Of a stretch of DNA of 64,000 nucleotides, positions 1 to 9,195 are shown piece after piece. The stretch lies in contig JADJUP010000036.1 of assembly GCA_016716965.1 (NCBI GenBank), forward strand, positions 1 through 64,000. Reading direction: 5' to 3'. The DNA comes from Sulfuritalea sp. (GTDB taxonomy: Bacteria; Pseudomonadota; Gammaproteobacteria; Burkholderiales; Rhodocyclaceae). The notes under the pieces are model-generated. The model was not told where the DNA came from and did no database searches. It saw nothing but the letters and a program-made list of their open reading frames with translations. The translations under genes and the position numbers were made by a program. The stretch's first letter is position 1; every line of letters starts with the position of its first letter.

Positions 1-23
1 CCGTACCGCCAGCGCCGACTTTC
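1..23 (+). repeat. Dispersed motif, copy 1
   Basis: CCGTACC then GCCAGCGCCGACTTTC at the window edge, inside chrA (frame reads PAPTF). Exact 16-base core. Confidence 0.8.
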
Positions 24-1312
24 ATCGAGGCTCTGCGTTTCTGGTTCAAGCTCGGCTTCATAAGCTTCGGCGGGCCGGCCGGGCAGATCGCGATCATGCA
101 TCAGGAACTGGTCGAGCGCCGGCGCTCGATTTCCGAGCATCGTTTCCTGCACGCCCTCAACTACTGCATGCCGCTACTCGGTCCGGAGGCCTGCCAGTTG
201 GCGATCTACACCGGCTGGCTGTTGCACGGCCTGCGCGGGGGCCTGATGGCAGGCCTGCTGTTCTTCCTGCCGGCCTTCTTCCTGCTCTCCCTGCTTGCCG
301 GGCTGTACCTGGCCTTCGGCGACCTGCCGTCGGTACAGGGCGTCTTCTATGGCATCAAGCCGGCGGTGGTCGCCGTGGTGCTGTTCGCGGCCTGGCGCAT
401 CGGCTCGCGCGCGATCAAAGAACGGCCTGCTGCTGGCGATTTCCGCCGCTGCCTTTATCGGCATTTTTCTTCTTCGATATCGCCTTTCCACGGATCGTGC
501 TGGCCGCCGGCGTCACCAGTGCCATCGGCGGCAAGCTGCTGCCGGCAGTTCTCCGGCGCGGTGGCTTCACGACGGTGCCCACAAGGATTACGGCCCGGCC
601 TGATCGACGACGACACGCCGCCGCCGCCGCACCCGAAGTTTTCACGGGCAAAGCTTGCCGTGACAATTTTCACCTTCATCATCAGTTGCGGCATCGCTGC
701 TTGCGCTGCGCGGCAATGCCGACCTGTTCCACATGGGCGTTCTTCACCAAGGCGGCCTTCCTCACCATCAGCGGCGCCTATGCGGTGCTGCCCTACGTCT
801 ATCAGGGCGGCGTCGAGCAGTACGCACGGCTGACCGGCCCGCAGATGGATGGACGGCACGGCGCTGGGCGAAACCACGCCGGGCCCCGCTGATCATGATC
901 GTCACACAGGGGCGGCTACCTCGGTGGCGTGACCAAGGCCGTCGCCAGTGGGCGGTTGCTTCGGGGGCTGGCCAGGCGCTGCGATCGACGACCTTCTTCA
1001 CCTTCCTCCCCACTGCCTGTTCATCATCGCCGGCGGCCCGCTGGTCAGGCCTCGCGCGACGACATCCGTTCACCGCGCCGCTGACCGGCATCACCGCCGC
1101 CGTAGTCGGCGTGATCGTGTTCCTCGCCGCCTTTTTGCACGGCATGCCTTCTGGCCGCAGGCCACCTCCGCCCCCTTCGGCGGCCCTTCGAGTAGCTGCC
1201 GGTGCTGATCGCCGCCGCAGCCTTCGTCGCGCTGTGGAAGTACAAGGCCGACATCATGAAGGTTATCGGTGTCTGCGCGCTGCTGGGCCTGGCGCTCTCG
1301 CTCATCCGCTGA
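1..1312 (+). pseudogene. chrA: Chromate transporter ChrA, 5' cut by the window edge and broken by several frameshifts
   Basis: Read piecewise across frames, the sequence is a ChrA (CHR family) chromate/sulfate-type membrane transporter. The N-terminal part contains FKLGFISFGGPAGQIAIMH, typical of the first CHR repeat. The C-terminal part contains LTISGAYAVLPYVYQGG and a final stretch ending LLGLALSLIR. Frame changes are visible near 415 (extra A in an A-run), near 465 (extra T in a T-run), and repeatedly between about 600 and 1210. The gene enters from the left edge, so no start is visible. The chrB-type gene downstream supports a chromate-resistance context. Whether the gene is really dead or only badly sequenced cannot be decided here; the homopolymer positions favour sequencing error. 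Confidence 0.8.
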
Positions 1313-1453
1313 ATGAAAATCACCATGCCTTACGAACCGAAGCCCCTTTCCTGCGACTCCGGCACCATTGCCAGCCAGGGCGCGAGTGAGGCATCAGGTT
1401 GGCTCGCCACACGTTTCGACGCAGATAAATAACTCGTCCCAGGGATTTCCACC

Positions 1454-2392
1454 ATGAACCATTTGATGCGTCTCGTCCTGCCCTTGCTATGCCTGCTCTG
1501 TGCCGGACCCGGCAGCGCGGCCGAGGCTTACCGGCGCCACGCCAGGTGTCGGCCAACGCCTGGGCCTGGATCGGCCCCTACGATCCGCCGACGCGAGAAC
1601 GGCGGCTTTCGCATGAACCTCGGCTTCGTCGTCGGGCGGGATGCCGTCGCCGTGATCGACAGCGGCTACTCGCCGGCGATGGCGGCAGACATGCTGCGGC
1701 AGATCCGCGAACTGACGCCGCTACCTGCTGCGCCATGTGATCAATACCAACTCGCAGCCGCATCGCTTCCTCGGCAACGAGGTATTCCGCGCGACCGGCG
1801 CCCGCATCGTCGCTGGCCGCGAGGCGGGCAGCGCATGGCGCGCGATGGCGCCATGTTCGCCGCGGGCGCGGCCGCCGTGCTCGGCACGCCGGCGCAGGCG
1901 CTGCCGGCGGCGCCCGACCAGTTGCTGGCTGCGGGCGAAACCACCGAGTTCGACCTCGGCGGCGGCGTCCGCGTCGCCGTGCGCCATGTCGGCGCGGCGC
2001 ATACCCAAGGCAGCCTGATCGCCATGGTGACGCCGGATCGCACGGTCTTCGCCGGCGACGTGCTGTATGGCGGGCGCCTGCTCGCCATCCTCCCCGACAG
2101 CAGCGTCAAGGACTGGATCGCGGCCTGCCTGCAACTGCGCGGCTCAAACGCCGCCGTCGTCGTTCCCGGCCACGGCCAGCCCGGCCCGCTCGCCGACTTC
2201 GACCAGCCGACGCTGGCCTATTTGCAGCGTCTCAAGCAGCACATGGACGCGGCGGTCAAGGCCGGCGACGACATCGAAAAAGCCAAGAATGGTTTCGACG
2301 CGACGGCCTGGACAGCGCTCGCCAACTTCAAGGAACTCAACGGCCGCAATGCCTATCAGGCCTATCAGGAAAGCGAAGCCGAAGGCTTCTGA
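1454..2392 (+). pseudogene. Metallo-beta-lactamase-fold hydrolase, secreted, reading frame broken in its N-terminal half
   Basis: The open frame begins with a signal peptide (MNHLMRLVLPLLCLLCAGPG) and ends normally at 2392. The internal region switches frame at least four times (near 1527, 1590, 1725 and 1835). Segments such as QVSANAWAWIGPYDPPTRE and HVINTNSQPHRFLGNEVFRA lie in other frames and are needed to restore the family sequence. The C-terminal half is intact, with AAHTQGSLIAMV, VFAGDVLY and VVPGHG matching later metal-ligand motifs. The usual HxHxDH metal motif is replaced by TNSQPHR, so even the repaired protein may lack normal di-zinc chemistry. Function and substrate are unknown; it lies between chrA and chrB. 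Confidence 0.65.
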
Positions 2393-2419
2393 ACGGATTG
2401 AGAACGACCTTGCCCCCGG

Positions 2420-2440
2420 CCCCTTTCCCGAGGAAAGGGG
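2420..2440. repeat. Perfect 9-bp hairpin in the intergenic region before chrB
   Basis: CCCCTTTCC, the loop CGA and GGAAAGGGG form a perfect stem-loop 28 bases after the preceding stop codon. No T-run follows, so it looks like a dispersed intergenic palindrome or an RNA processing element rather than a classical terminator. Confidence 0.5.
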
Positions 2441-2486
2441 TGACGACAGTTCAGCCGCGAACGGTGCGGCTTCCGTTTGCTACGCG

Positions 2487-2517
2487 CTGCCTCCTCGGGG
2501 CGGCCCATCGGAGGCAG
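2487..2517 (+). repeat. Inverted-repeat element that supplies the chrB ribosome binding site
   Basis: CTGCCTCC and GGAGGCAG are inverted copies separated by 15 bases, and the right arm is the Shine-Dalgarno sequence three bases upstream of the chrB start. A closely similar sequence (GGGGCGGCCC, two variable bases, then CGGAGGCAG) occurs just before hoxG at 13212-13232. The same mobile or dispersed element may therefore have provided the start region of two unrelated genes. Confidence 0.45.
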
Positions 2518-2519
2518 TC

Positions 2520-2975
2520 ATGAAATGGATCACCCGCGAACGCCCGAAGATCGACCGCATCGCCTGCCCCTGGCTGGTGGCGCGCTTCGTCGATGAAGCG
2601 CCGGAGTTCCTCTACGTGTCGGGTGGCGATGTCATGCGCATCGCCGCCGAAACCGGCGCGATTCCCTATGACGTGCCTGGCGTCGAACTCGGTCATCATG
2701 GCGACCGGTGCAGCTTCGATGCCTTCATCGCCAAATACGCGTTGAAGGACGCCGCGCTGGACAAGCTGGCGCTGATCGTGCGCGCCGCGGACTGCGGCGC
2801 GCCACAACTGGCGAAGGAATCCCACGGCCTGCTCGCCATTTCAAAGGGGCTGTCGCTCAACTTCGAGAACGACCACGAAATGCTGCAGCATGGCATGGTC
2901 ATCTACGACGCGCTCTACGCCTGGTGCGCCGACACGCCGTTGCAGCAGATCGGGCGTTTCCTCGGGATGAAATGA
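2520..2975 (+). CDS. Chromate resistance protein, ChrB C-terminal domain only
   Basis: The 151-residue protein matches the stand-alone C-terminal domain of ChrB (begins MKWITRERPKIDRIACPWL, later VELGHHGDRCSFDAF). In full-length ChrB this domain follows an N-terminal regulatory part; here only the C-terminal domain is present. Proteins of this kind accompany chrA in chromate-resistance operons, and the broken chrA lies about 1.2 kb upstream. The start at 2520 is supported by GGAGG seven bases upstream. The gene overlaps the next small reading frame by ATGA. The family is recognised with good confidence, but whether it still serves chromate resistance depends on the state of chrA. Confidence 0.82.
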   Translation: MKWITRERPKIDRIACPWLVARFVDEAPEFLYVSGGDVMRIAAETGAIPYDVPGVELGHHGDRCSFDAFIAKYALKDAALDKLALIVRAADCGAPQLAKESHGLLAISKGLSLNFENDHEMLQHGMVIYDALYAWCADTPLQQIGRFLGMK

Positions 2976-3121
2976 ACGCCGCCCGCCGCGAGCTGCGCCC
3001 GGCGCTGGGCGGCGCCCTGTTTGCAGTAGGTTGGCTGGCAGCGCCGCTGACCGCCTGCGGCGTGCAGAAGATTGCTTACGACCTCGCTTTGTGGCGGAGC
3101 TTCCGGCAACACCGCGTCTGA
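2972..3121 (+). CDS. Small hypothetical protein, 49 residues
   Basis: A short reading frame starts inside the chrB-type stop codon (ATGA overlap), suggesting translational coupling. The peptide has one hydrophobic stretch (GGALFAVGWLAAPLTACGV) followed by a basic tail ending RSFRQHRV, compatible with a single membrane segment or an uncleaved signal. I do not recognise a family. It is reported because of the coupling and the membrane-like segment; it could be a chance frame. Confidence 0.35.
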   Translation: MNAARRELRPALGGALFAVGWLAAPLTACGVQKIAYDLALWRSFRQHRV

Positions 3122-3174
3122 CAGGTGGTTAGTAAGGCGAATACAAGCTAATCGAATTAATTGCTTTAGGTGGA

Positions 3175-3187
3175 AATCAAATCTTCG
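3175..3187 (+). promoter_or_regulatory. Possible IHF site upstream of the hyb promoter
   Basis: AATCAAATCTTCG fits the IHF consensus WATCAANNNNTTR except for one base in the TTR part. It lies 43 bases upstream of the -24 element at 3230, in an AT-richer stretch, the place where IHF usually bends DNA between an activator site and a sigma-54 promoter. The match is imperfect. Confidence 0.35.
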
Positions 3188-3229
3188 CAAGCCATTGAAA
3201 GTTTATGGCTGCCGAGAAAAACCTGAATC

Positions 3230-3245
3230 TGGCCCGGGACTTGCG
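3230..3245 (+). promoter_or_regulatory. Sigma-54 (-24/-12) promoter of the hyb operon
   Basis: TGGCCCGGGACTTGCG matches the sigma-54 consensus TGGCACGN4TTGCW, with the invariant GG (3231-3232) and GC (3243-3244) separated by exactly ten bases. It lies 61 bases before the hybO start. The promoter of the second hydrogenase operon (11993) has the same TGGCCCG and TTGC blocks. Both are natural targets for the NtrC-type activator HoxA encoded at 25800. Confidence 0.78.
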
Positions 3246-3305
3246 TTTGCCTCTCTCCAAATTCGGACCCGCGTGCGGTCCGGCTCTTGGAGGGGGACAG
3301 CAGAC

Positions 3306-4506
3306 ATGGGCAACATCAACGAATTCTTCGATACCGGTCGCACCACGCTGCGCGAGGTCGAGCAGCGGCTCGAAATGCCGCGCCGCGAGTTCCTGCAGTT
3401 TTGCGCCACGCTGGCAGCCACCCTGGGCCTGCCGGCCGGCGCCGAAGCCGCGGTGGCCAAGGCGATCGAGGCGGCCAAGCGGCCGTCCGTGATCTGGCTG
3501 CACTTCCAGGAATGCACGGGCTGCTCCGAGTCGCTCCTGCGCGCCGAGCACCCGACGCTGGAAAAGCTGATCCTCGACGTCATCTCGCTCGACTACCACG
3601 AGACCCTGATGGCCGCCGCCGGCCACCAGGCCGAAGCGGCGCGCAAGGACGCCATGAAGGCCAACAAGGGCAAGTACGTGCTGGTTGGTCGAAGGCGCGA
3701 TCCCGACCAAGGCCAACGGCATCTACTGCAAGGTCGGCGGCCAGACCGCGATCGAGATGCTCAAGGAATGCGCGGCCGATGCGGCGGCCGTGATCGCCAT
3801 CGGCTCCTGTGCCTCCTGGGGCGGCATGCCCTCGACCATTTCGCCGCTGTCCGACTCCAGCCCGACCGGTTCGGCCGGCGTCGCCGACATCCTTGGCAAG
3901 CCGGTGATGACCATCCCCGGCTGCCCGCCCAACCCCTACAACTTCCTCGCCGCCGTGGTGCATTTCCTGACCTTCGGCAAGCTGCCGGAACTGGACAAGC
4001 TGGGCCGCCCCAAGTTCGCCTACTCGCGCCTGATCCACGAAAACTGCGAGCGCCGCGCCCACTTCGATGCCGGCCGTTTCGCCATGGAGTTCGGCGACAG
4101 CGGCCACCGCCAGGGCTACTGCCTGTACAAGCTGGGTTGCAAGGGTCCCGAGACCTACGCCAACTGCTCGACTCTGGGCTTCGGCGATGCCGGCGAGAAC
4201 AATTGGCCGGTGGGTTGCGGCCACCCCTGCATCGGCTGCTCGGAAAAGGGCGTCGGCTTCCAGAAGCCGATCCACCAGGTCGCCAAGATGCTGAACGTGA
4301 CGCCGCCGCTGCAGTATCCGCGCATCGTCGAGGAGCAGGGCAAGGCCGCCTCCTTCGCTTCCGCTGCCGCCGTGGCGGCCGTGGCCGGTGCGGCGGCCGG
4401 TGCGGCGATCATGCTGACGCGCAACCTGGGCCTGTCGCATGCGGCCGAGGAAGCCGAGCGGGCCAAGGCAGCCGGAAAGTCTGCCGACGACAAGGCCGGA
4501 GCCTGA
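3306..4506 (+). CDS. hybO: [NiFe] hydrogenase small subunit, HybO-type (group 1c-like), with one frameshift
   Basis: Electron-transfer subunit of a periplasm-facing uptake hydrogenase. After removal of one extra base near 3685 the protein is 399 residues: VLV continues as VEGAIPTKANGIYCKVGG. A twin-arginine signal (RREFLQF, residues 26-32) precedes the mature part. The proximal cluster motif is ECTGCSES and the second site is GSCASWGG, so only the standard four proximal cysteines are present, unlike HoxK in this window. Medial and distal cluster motifs (CERRAHFD, CSTLGFGD, CGHPCIGCS) follow. A C-terminal alanine-rich membrane helix anchors it. The frameshift adds a T in GGTTGGTC and is probably a sequencing error, because both halves are fully conserved. 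Confidence 0.88.
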
Positions 4507-4508
4507 TC

Positions 4509-5562
4509 ATGGGCACCCGGCGAGATTTTCTGAAGGGAGTCCTCGCAAGCGGAGCGGCGGCGGCCTGCGTCGCCGCGCCACCGGCGGCCGCGCGTGAAAC
4601 CCGCCCGCGTCCGCCCGAAGCGCTCGGACTGCTCTACGACGGCACGCTCTGCGTCGGCTGCAAGGCTTGCGTCGCGGCCTGCAAGACCGCCAACAACAAC
4701 CCGGCCGAGTTCTCCACGCTCGACCACCTGTGGGACACGCCGCTCGATACCTCGGGCTATACGTTCAACATCATCAAGATGTACCGCAACGGCACCATGG
4801 ATGCCAAGGACCAGGAGGTGAACGGCTTCGCCTTCATGAAGACCTCCTGCATGCATTGCGGCGACCCGTCCTGCGTTTCGGCCTGTCCGGTCTCGGCCAT
4901 GACCAAGGACCCGGTGACCGGTGTGGTCGGGTACAACCCGGACAAGTGCATCGGCTGTCGCTATTGCGTCGCCGCCTGTCCCTTCGGCATTCCCAAATAC
5001 CAGTACGACTCGCCCACCGGGCGCATCGGCAAGTGCGAACTGTGCCGCCACCGCCACAAGGATGGCCATTACTCGGCCTGTGCCCGAAGTCTGCCCGACG
5101 GGAGCCACGCTGTTCGGCCGCACCGAAGACCTTCTGGCCGAGGCCAAGCGCCGCCTGGCCATGAAGCCCGGCGAACTCAACCGCTTCCCGCGCGGCCGTC
5201 TGCGCCACGCCCAGGAAAAGGCCTTGCAGGGCAAGCCGGACGGCAAGGGTGAAAAGCACCGCCACGGTTGGCGCGACGAACCCGACCAAAGCTACGAGAC
5301 GCCGGCCGGCAAGTACCTGCAGCACGTCTATGGCGAGAAGGAGTACGGCGGCACCCAGGTGCTCAAGCTGTCGGGCGTGAACTTCCAGAAGATGGGCATG
5401 CCCGACCTGCCGCCCGATGCCGCGGCGGCGATGTCGGAAACCATCCAGCACACGCTCTACGGCGGACTGCTGATGCCTTTTGCGGTACTCGGTGCGATGA
5501 CCTTCATCGCCAAGCGCAACGTCAAGCCTGAAGATGACGAATCCGGCAAGGAGGGGAGCTGA
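4509..5562 (+). CDS. hybA: HybA-type 4Fe-4S ferredoxin subunit of the hydrogenase, with one frameshift
   Basis: Periplasmic iron-sulfur protein that passes electrons from HybO to the HybB membrane subunit. It starts with a Tat signal (GTRRDFLKG). It has four cluster motifs: CVGCKACVAAC, CMHCGDPSCVSAC, CIGCRYCVAACPFG and CELCRHR, the last completed by CAEVCPTGA. The last motif is split by a single extra base near 5087 (TGTGCCCGAAG); with it removed the protein is 350 residues. A C-terminal transmembrane helix (GGLLMPFAVLGAMTFIA) anchors it. It begins two bases after the hybO stop and is followed closely by hybB, the usual hybOABC order. Confidence 0.87.
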
Positions 5563-5564
5563 TC

Positions 5565-6725
5565 ATGGCCAACAACAATCATGCGGCGCCCGTTCCGGTC
5601 GGTGGCAACCTTGTAAACGCCGTTACCCTGATCTGCGGTGTTCTGATCGCGATCATGGTCGCGGTGCTGCTGGTGCGCTTCCTGTTCGGCCTCGGCGCCG
5701 TGACCGCGCTCAATGACGGCTATCCCTGGGGCATCTGGGTGGTGGTCGACGTCGTGATCGGCTCGGCCTTCGCCTGCGGCGGCTTCTCGGTGGCGATGCT
5801 GGTCTACATCTTCAACAAGGGGGAGTACCACCCGCTGGTGCGACCGGCGCTCCTGGCCAGCCTGTTCGGCTACACGCTGGCCGGCGCCGGGGTGATCTTC
5901 GATCTCGGCCGCTGGTGGAATGTCTGGCACATGTTCAATCCCTGGTCCTTCAACCCGAACTCGGTGATGTTCGAAGTCGCGGTCTGCATCACGCTTTACA
6001 TCATCGTCATGTGGATCGAGTTCTCGCCGGTGGTGCTGGAGCAGTTCGGCAAGGCCGAGGCGCGGCGCAAGGTCGGCCGCGCCATGTTCTTCTTCATCGC
6101 GCTGGGCACGGTGCTGCCGATGATGCACCAGTCCTCGCTGGGCACGCTGCTGGTGGTGCTCGGCGTACAGATCCACCCGCTGTGGCAGACGCCGATCCAG
6201 CCGCTGCTCTACCTGCTGACGGCGATTACCATGGGCTACGCGGTGGTGCTGTTCGAGTCCTGCCTGACCTCGTCGGCCTACCGCCGCAAGATCGAGTCCC
6301 ACATGCTGACGCCGCTGGCGAAGATCATGCTCGGCTTCCTGGTCGTCTATCTGGTGGCACGGGTCGCCGACCTGGTGGTGCGCGGTGCGCTGTCCATGGC
6401 TTTCGTGCCCTCGATCGAGGCGCTGATGTTCTGGCTGGAAATGGCCAGCTTCGTCACGCCGCTGATCCTGATCGGCGCCGAAAGCAACCGCCGCAATCCG
6501 GCGCGGCTGTTCCTTGCCGGCGTGCTGCTGATGCTGGGCGGCGCACTGCTGCGCCTGAACGGCTTCCTGATCGGCTACGAAACCGGCGACGGCTTCAGCT
6601 ACTTCCCGACGCTGGCCGAAGTGCTGGTCACCGCCGGCATGTTCGCCATCGAGGTTCTCGGTTACATCATCATCACCCGCCGTTTCCCGGTTCTGCCGAG
6701 AGAAAACGCCGCGGTGGCCCACTGA
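5565..6725 (+). CDS. hybB: HybB-type integral membrane subunit (NrfD-like)
   Basis: 386-residue polytopic protein with about ten hydrophobic helices and no haem-ligand pattern typical of HoxZ. It matches HybB, the quinone-reactive membrane partner of HybOAC. Recognisable segments include ALNDGYPWGIWVVVDVVIG near residue 48 and MMHQSSLGTLLVVLG in the middle. Electrons from H2 oxidation would reach the quinone pool here. It follows hybA by two bases and precedes hybC by 16 bases with the ribosome site GGATGGAGAAAG, so it is in the same operon. Confidence 0.88.
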   Translation: MANNNHAAPVPVGGNLVNAVTLICGVLIAIMVAVLLVRFLFGLGAVTALNDGYPWGIWVVVDVVIGSAFACGGFSVAMLVYIFNKGEYHPLVRPALLASLFGYTLAGAGVIFDLGRWWNVWHMFNPWSFNPNSVMFEVAVCITLYIIVMWIEFSPVVLEQFGKAEARRKVGRAMFFFIALGTVLPMMHQSSLGTLLVVLGVQIHPLWQTPIQPLLYLLTAITMGYAVVLFESCLTSSAYRRKIESHMLTPLAKIMLGFLVVYLVARVADLVVRGALSMAFVPSIEALMFWLEMASFVTPLILIGAESNRRNPARLFLAGVLLMLGGALLRLNGFLIGYETGDGFSYFPTLAEVLVTAGMFAIEVLGYIIITRRFPVLPRENAAVAH

Positions 6726-6741
6726 AGGATGGAGAAAGAAA

Positions 6742-8448
6742 ATGTCCAAGCGCGTAACGATTGATCCGATCACCCGCATCGAGGGCCACCTGCGCATCGA
6801 CGTCGACGTCGACGGCGGCCGCGTCAAGAAGGCCTGGTCGTCCGGCCAGATGTGGCGCGGCGTCGAACTGATCCTGCTCGGCCGCGACCCGCGCGACGCC
6901 TGGGCCATCACCCAGCGCATCTGCGGCGTGTGCACCACGGTGCATGCCATCACCTCGGTGCGTGCCGTCGAAAACGCCCTGCAGATGGAAGTGCCGCTGA
7001 ACGCCCAGTTCATCCGCAACCTGATCATCCTGGCGCACTCGGTGCATGACCAGATCGTGCATTTCTACCATCTCTCGGCGTTGGACTGGGTCGATGTGAC
7101 CTCGGCGCTCAAGGCCGATCCGGACAAGGCGGCGGCCCTGGGCGAGAGCCTTTCGTCCTGGCATCTCAACAGCAAGCACGAGATGCGCCGCGTGCATGAG
7201 CGGCTCAAGCATTTCGTCAATGGCGGCCAGCTCGGCATCTTCACCAACGGCTACTGGGGCCACCCGGCGATGAAGCTTTCGCCCGAAGTAAACCTGATGG
7301 CCGTGGCGCACTACCTGCAGGCGCTGGAAGTGCAGCGCAAGGCCAACAAGATCGTCTCGATCCTCGGCGCCAAGACCCCGCACATCCAGAACGTGGCCGT
7401 GGGCGGCGTCGCCAACCCGATCGCCACCGATTCGCAGGCCGTGCTGACGGTCGAACGCCTGATGGCGATTAAGGGTTTCATCGACGAGCTGGCCGACTTC
7501 GTCAAGAACGTTTATCTGATCGACGTCGCCGCGATCGGCGCCTTTTACGCCGACTGGACCAAGATCGGCGCCGGCGTCACCAACTACCTCGCGGTGCCGG
7601 ACATCCCGATGGACACCAAGGGCACCAAGTTCGCCTTGCCCGGCGGCTTTATCGAAGGCGGCGACCTGGCCAAGTTCAAGCCGATCACCAAGTTCGGCGA
7701 CGAGTACTTCACCAAGGGCGTCGAGGAATCGGTCAAGCATTCCTGGTACGACTATTCCAAGGGCGGTGCGCTGCATCCCTACCAGGGCGAGACCAAGCCC
7801 AACTACACCGACTTCAAGGACGACGCCAAGTATTCCTGGCTCAAGTCGCCGACCTTCTACGGCAAGGTGGCCCAGGTCGGCCCGCTGGCGCGCGTGCTGA
7901 CCATGCTCGCCGCCGGCCACGAGCCGACCAAGAAGTACGCCACCGCCGCGCTCGACACCGTCTCGGCGCTGGCCAAGACCAAGGTCGGGCTCGACGCCAT
8001 GCATTCCACCATCGGCCGCCACGCCGCGCGCGCGATTTCCTGTTCGGTGCAGGTGGACATGCTCGACGAGCAATGGAAAGCACTGGTGGACAACATCGGC
8101 AAGGGCGACACCAAGACCTTCAACCCGCCGACCTTCCCCAAGGGCGAAGTGATGGGCGTCGGCTTCCACGAGGCCCCGCGCGGCGCGCTGTCGCACTGGG
8201 TGGTGATCGACAACGGCAAGATCAAGAACTACCAGTGCGTGGTGCCGTCGACCTGGAACGCCTGCCCGCGCAACGAAAAGGACGAGCCGGGGCCCTACGA
8301 GGCATCCTTGCTCAACACGCCGATCGCCGATCCGGAGAAGCCCCTGGAAGTGCTGCGCACCGTGCATTCCTTCGACCCCTGCATCGCCTGCGCGATCCAC
8401 CTGACCGACAAGGAAAGCAATACGGCGATCAGCGTGAAGGCGGTTTGA
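6742..8448 (+). CDS. hybC: [NiFe] hydrogenase large subunit, HybC-type
   Basis: Catalytic subunit carrying the NiFe(CN)2CO site, 568 residues. The N-terminal nickel ligands are in RICGVCTTVHAITSVRAVE and the C-terminal pair in FDPCIACAIH. A 15-residue tail (LTDKESNTAISVKAV) after that histidine is the usual extension removed by the maturation protease, encoded next as hybD. The protein starts MSKRVTIDPITRIEGHLRI, typical of group 1 enzymes. It carries no signal peptide and would be exported together with HybO through Tat. The frame is intact, in contrast to hybO and hybA. Confidence 0.93.
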   Translation: MSKRVTIDPITRIEGHLRIDVDVDGGRVKKAWSSGQMWRGVELILLGRDPRDAWAITQRICGVCTTVHAITSVRAVENALQMEVPLNAQFIRNLIILAHSVHDQIVHFYHLSALDWVDVTSALKADPDKAAALGESLSSWHLNSKHEMRRVHERLKHFVNGGQLGIFTNGYWGHPAMKLSPEVNLMAVAHYLQALEVQRKANKIVSILGAKTPHIQNVAVGGVANPIATDSQAVLTVERLMAIKGFIDELADFVKNVYLIDVAAIGAFYADWTKIGAGVTNYLAVPDIPMDTKGTKFALPGGFIEGGDLAKFKPITKFGDEYFTKGVEESVKHSWYDYSKGGALHPYQGETKPNYTDFKDDAKYSWLKSPTFYGKVAQVGPLARVLTMLAAGHEPTKKYATAALDTVSALAKTKVGLDAMHSTIGRHAARAISCSVQVDMLDEQWKALVDNIGKGDTKTFNPPTFPKGEVMGVGFHEAPRGALSHWVVIDNGKIKNYQCVVPSTWNACPRNEKDEPGPYEASLLNTPIADPEKPLEVLRTVHSFDPCIACAIHLTDKESNTAISVKAV

Positions 8449-8450
8449 CC

Positions 8451-8939
8451 ATGCGCGCCGTCGTCCTCGGCATCGGCAACACCATCCTCACCGACGAGGC
8501 CGCGGGCGTGCGCGCGGTCGAGGCGCTGGAACGCGGCTGGACGCTGCCGGCCAATGTCGTCGCGATCGACGGCGGCACCTCGGGCATGGAAATGATCGAG
8601 GACCTGTCCAACCTGGATTTCCTGGTCGTGCTCGACGTGGTCAAGACCGGCGCGGCTCCGGGTACGGTGGTGAAAATCGCGGGCGACGAGATTCCGGTGT
8701 TCTTCCGCAGCAAGCTTTCGCCGCACCAGATCGCCTTGCCCGACGTGCTGGCCAGCCTGGAACTGCTCGACACCATGCCCAGGGAAATCGTCGTGCTCGG
8801 CGTCGAGTTCATCTCGCTCGAACTCGGCATGGAAATGACGCCGACGGTCGCCGAAAAAGTGCCGGTGCTGGCGGCGATGGCGGCGGACGAACTGCGGGCG
8901 CGCGGCTATGCCGTCGAAGCCATGAAGAAGGCGGCCTGA
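8451..8939 (+). CDS. hybD: HybD-type hydrogenase maturation endopeptidase
   Basis: 162-residue member of the HyaD/HybD/HoxM peptidase family, which removes the C-terminal tail of the large subunit after nickel insertion. The N-terminal VLGIGNTILTDEAAGVRAVE contains the conserved acidic metal ligand, and DGGTSGMEMI and SPHQIALPDVL follow the family pattern. The start is two bases after the hybC stop. It is distinct from hoxM at 15908, consistent with one protease per enzyme. Confidence 0.9.
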   Translation: MRAVVLGIGNTILTDEAAGVRAVEALERGWTLPANVVAIDGGTSGMEMIEDLSNLDFLVVLDVVKTGAAPGTVVKIAGDEIPVFFRSKLSPHQIALPDVLASLELLDTMPREIVVLGVEFISLELGMEMTPTVAEKVPVLAAMAADELRARGYAVEAMKKAA

Positions 8940-8940
8940 G

Positions 8941-9195
8941 ATGTGCCTCGCGGCCCCCTCGCGCGTGCTGGAAGTCCGCAACGGCATGGCCGTCACGGAA
9001 TGCTTCGGCCAGGTGCGCGAAGTCAGCCTGTTGCTGATGGACGAGGACATCTGCGTCGGCGACTACCTGCTGATCCAGGCCGGCGGCTTCGCCTTCGAGC
9101 GGGTGGAGAAGCAACGCGCGGAGGAAGCGCTGGAACTGATGAAGGCATTCATGGAGCAGGGCGATTCGGCACGGGAGTGGGGCGTCGCCGCGTGA
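8941..9195 (+). CDS. hybG: HypC/HybG-family hydrogenase chaperone
   Basis: 84-residue HypC-family protein beginning MCLAAPSRVLEV. The second-position cysteine is the essential residue that binds the Fe(CN)2CO precursor and the immature large subunit. It is one of three HypC-like proteins in the window (others at 16531 and 21322). Its position directly after hybD suggests it serves HybC, like E. coli HybG. The stop overlaps the next start (GTGA). Confidence 0.85.
   Translation: MCLAAPSRVLEVRNGMAVTECFGQVREVSLLLMDEDICVGDYLLIQAGGFAFERVEKQRAEEALELMKAFMEQGDSAREWGVAA

Noticed and set aside
3072..5252. A 726-codon frame joining parts of HybO and HybA as a fusion
   Set aside because: The middle is out-of-frame noise; the frameshifts in hybO and hybA explain the continuity.
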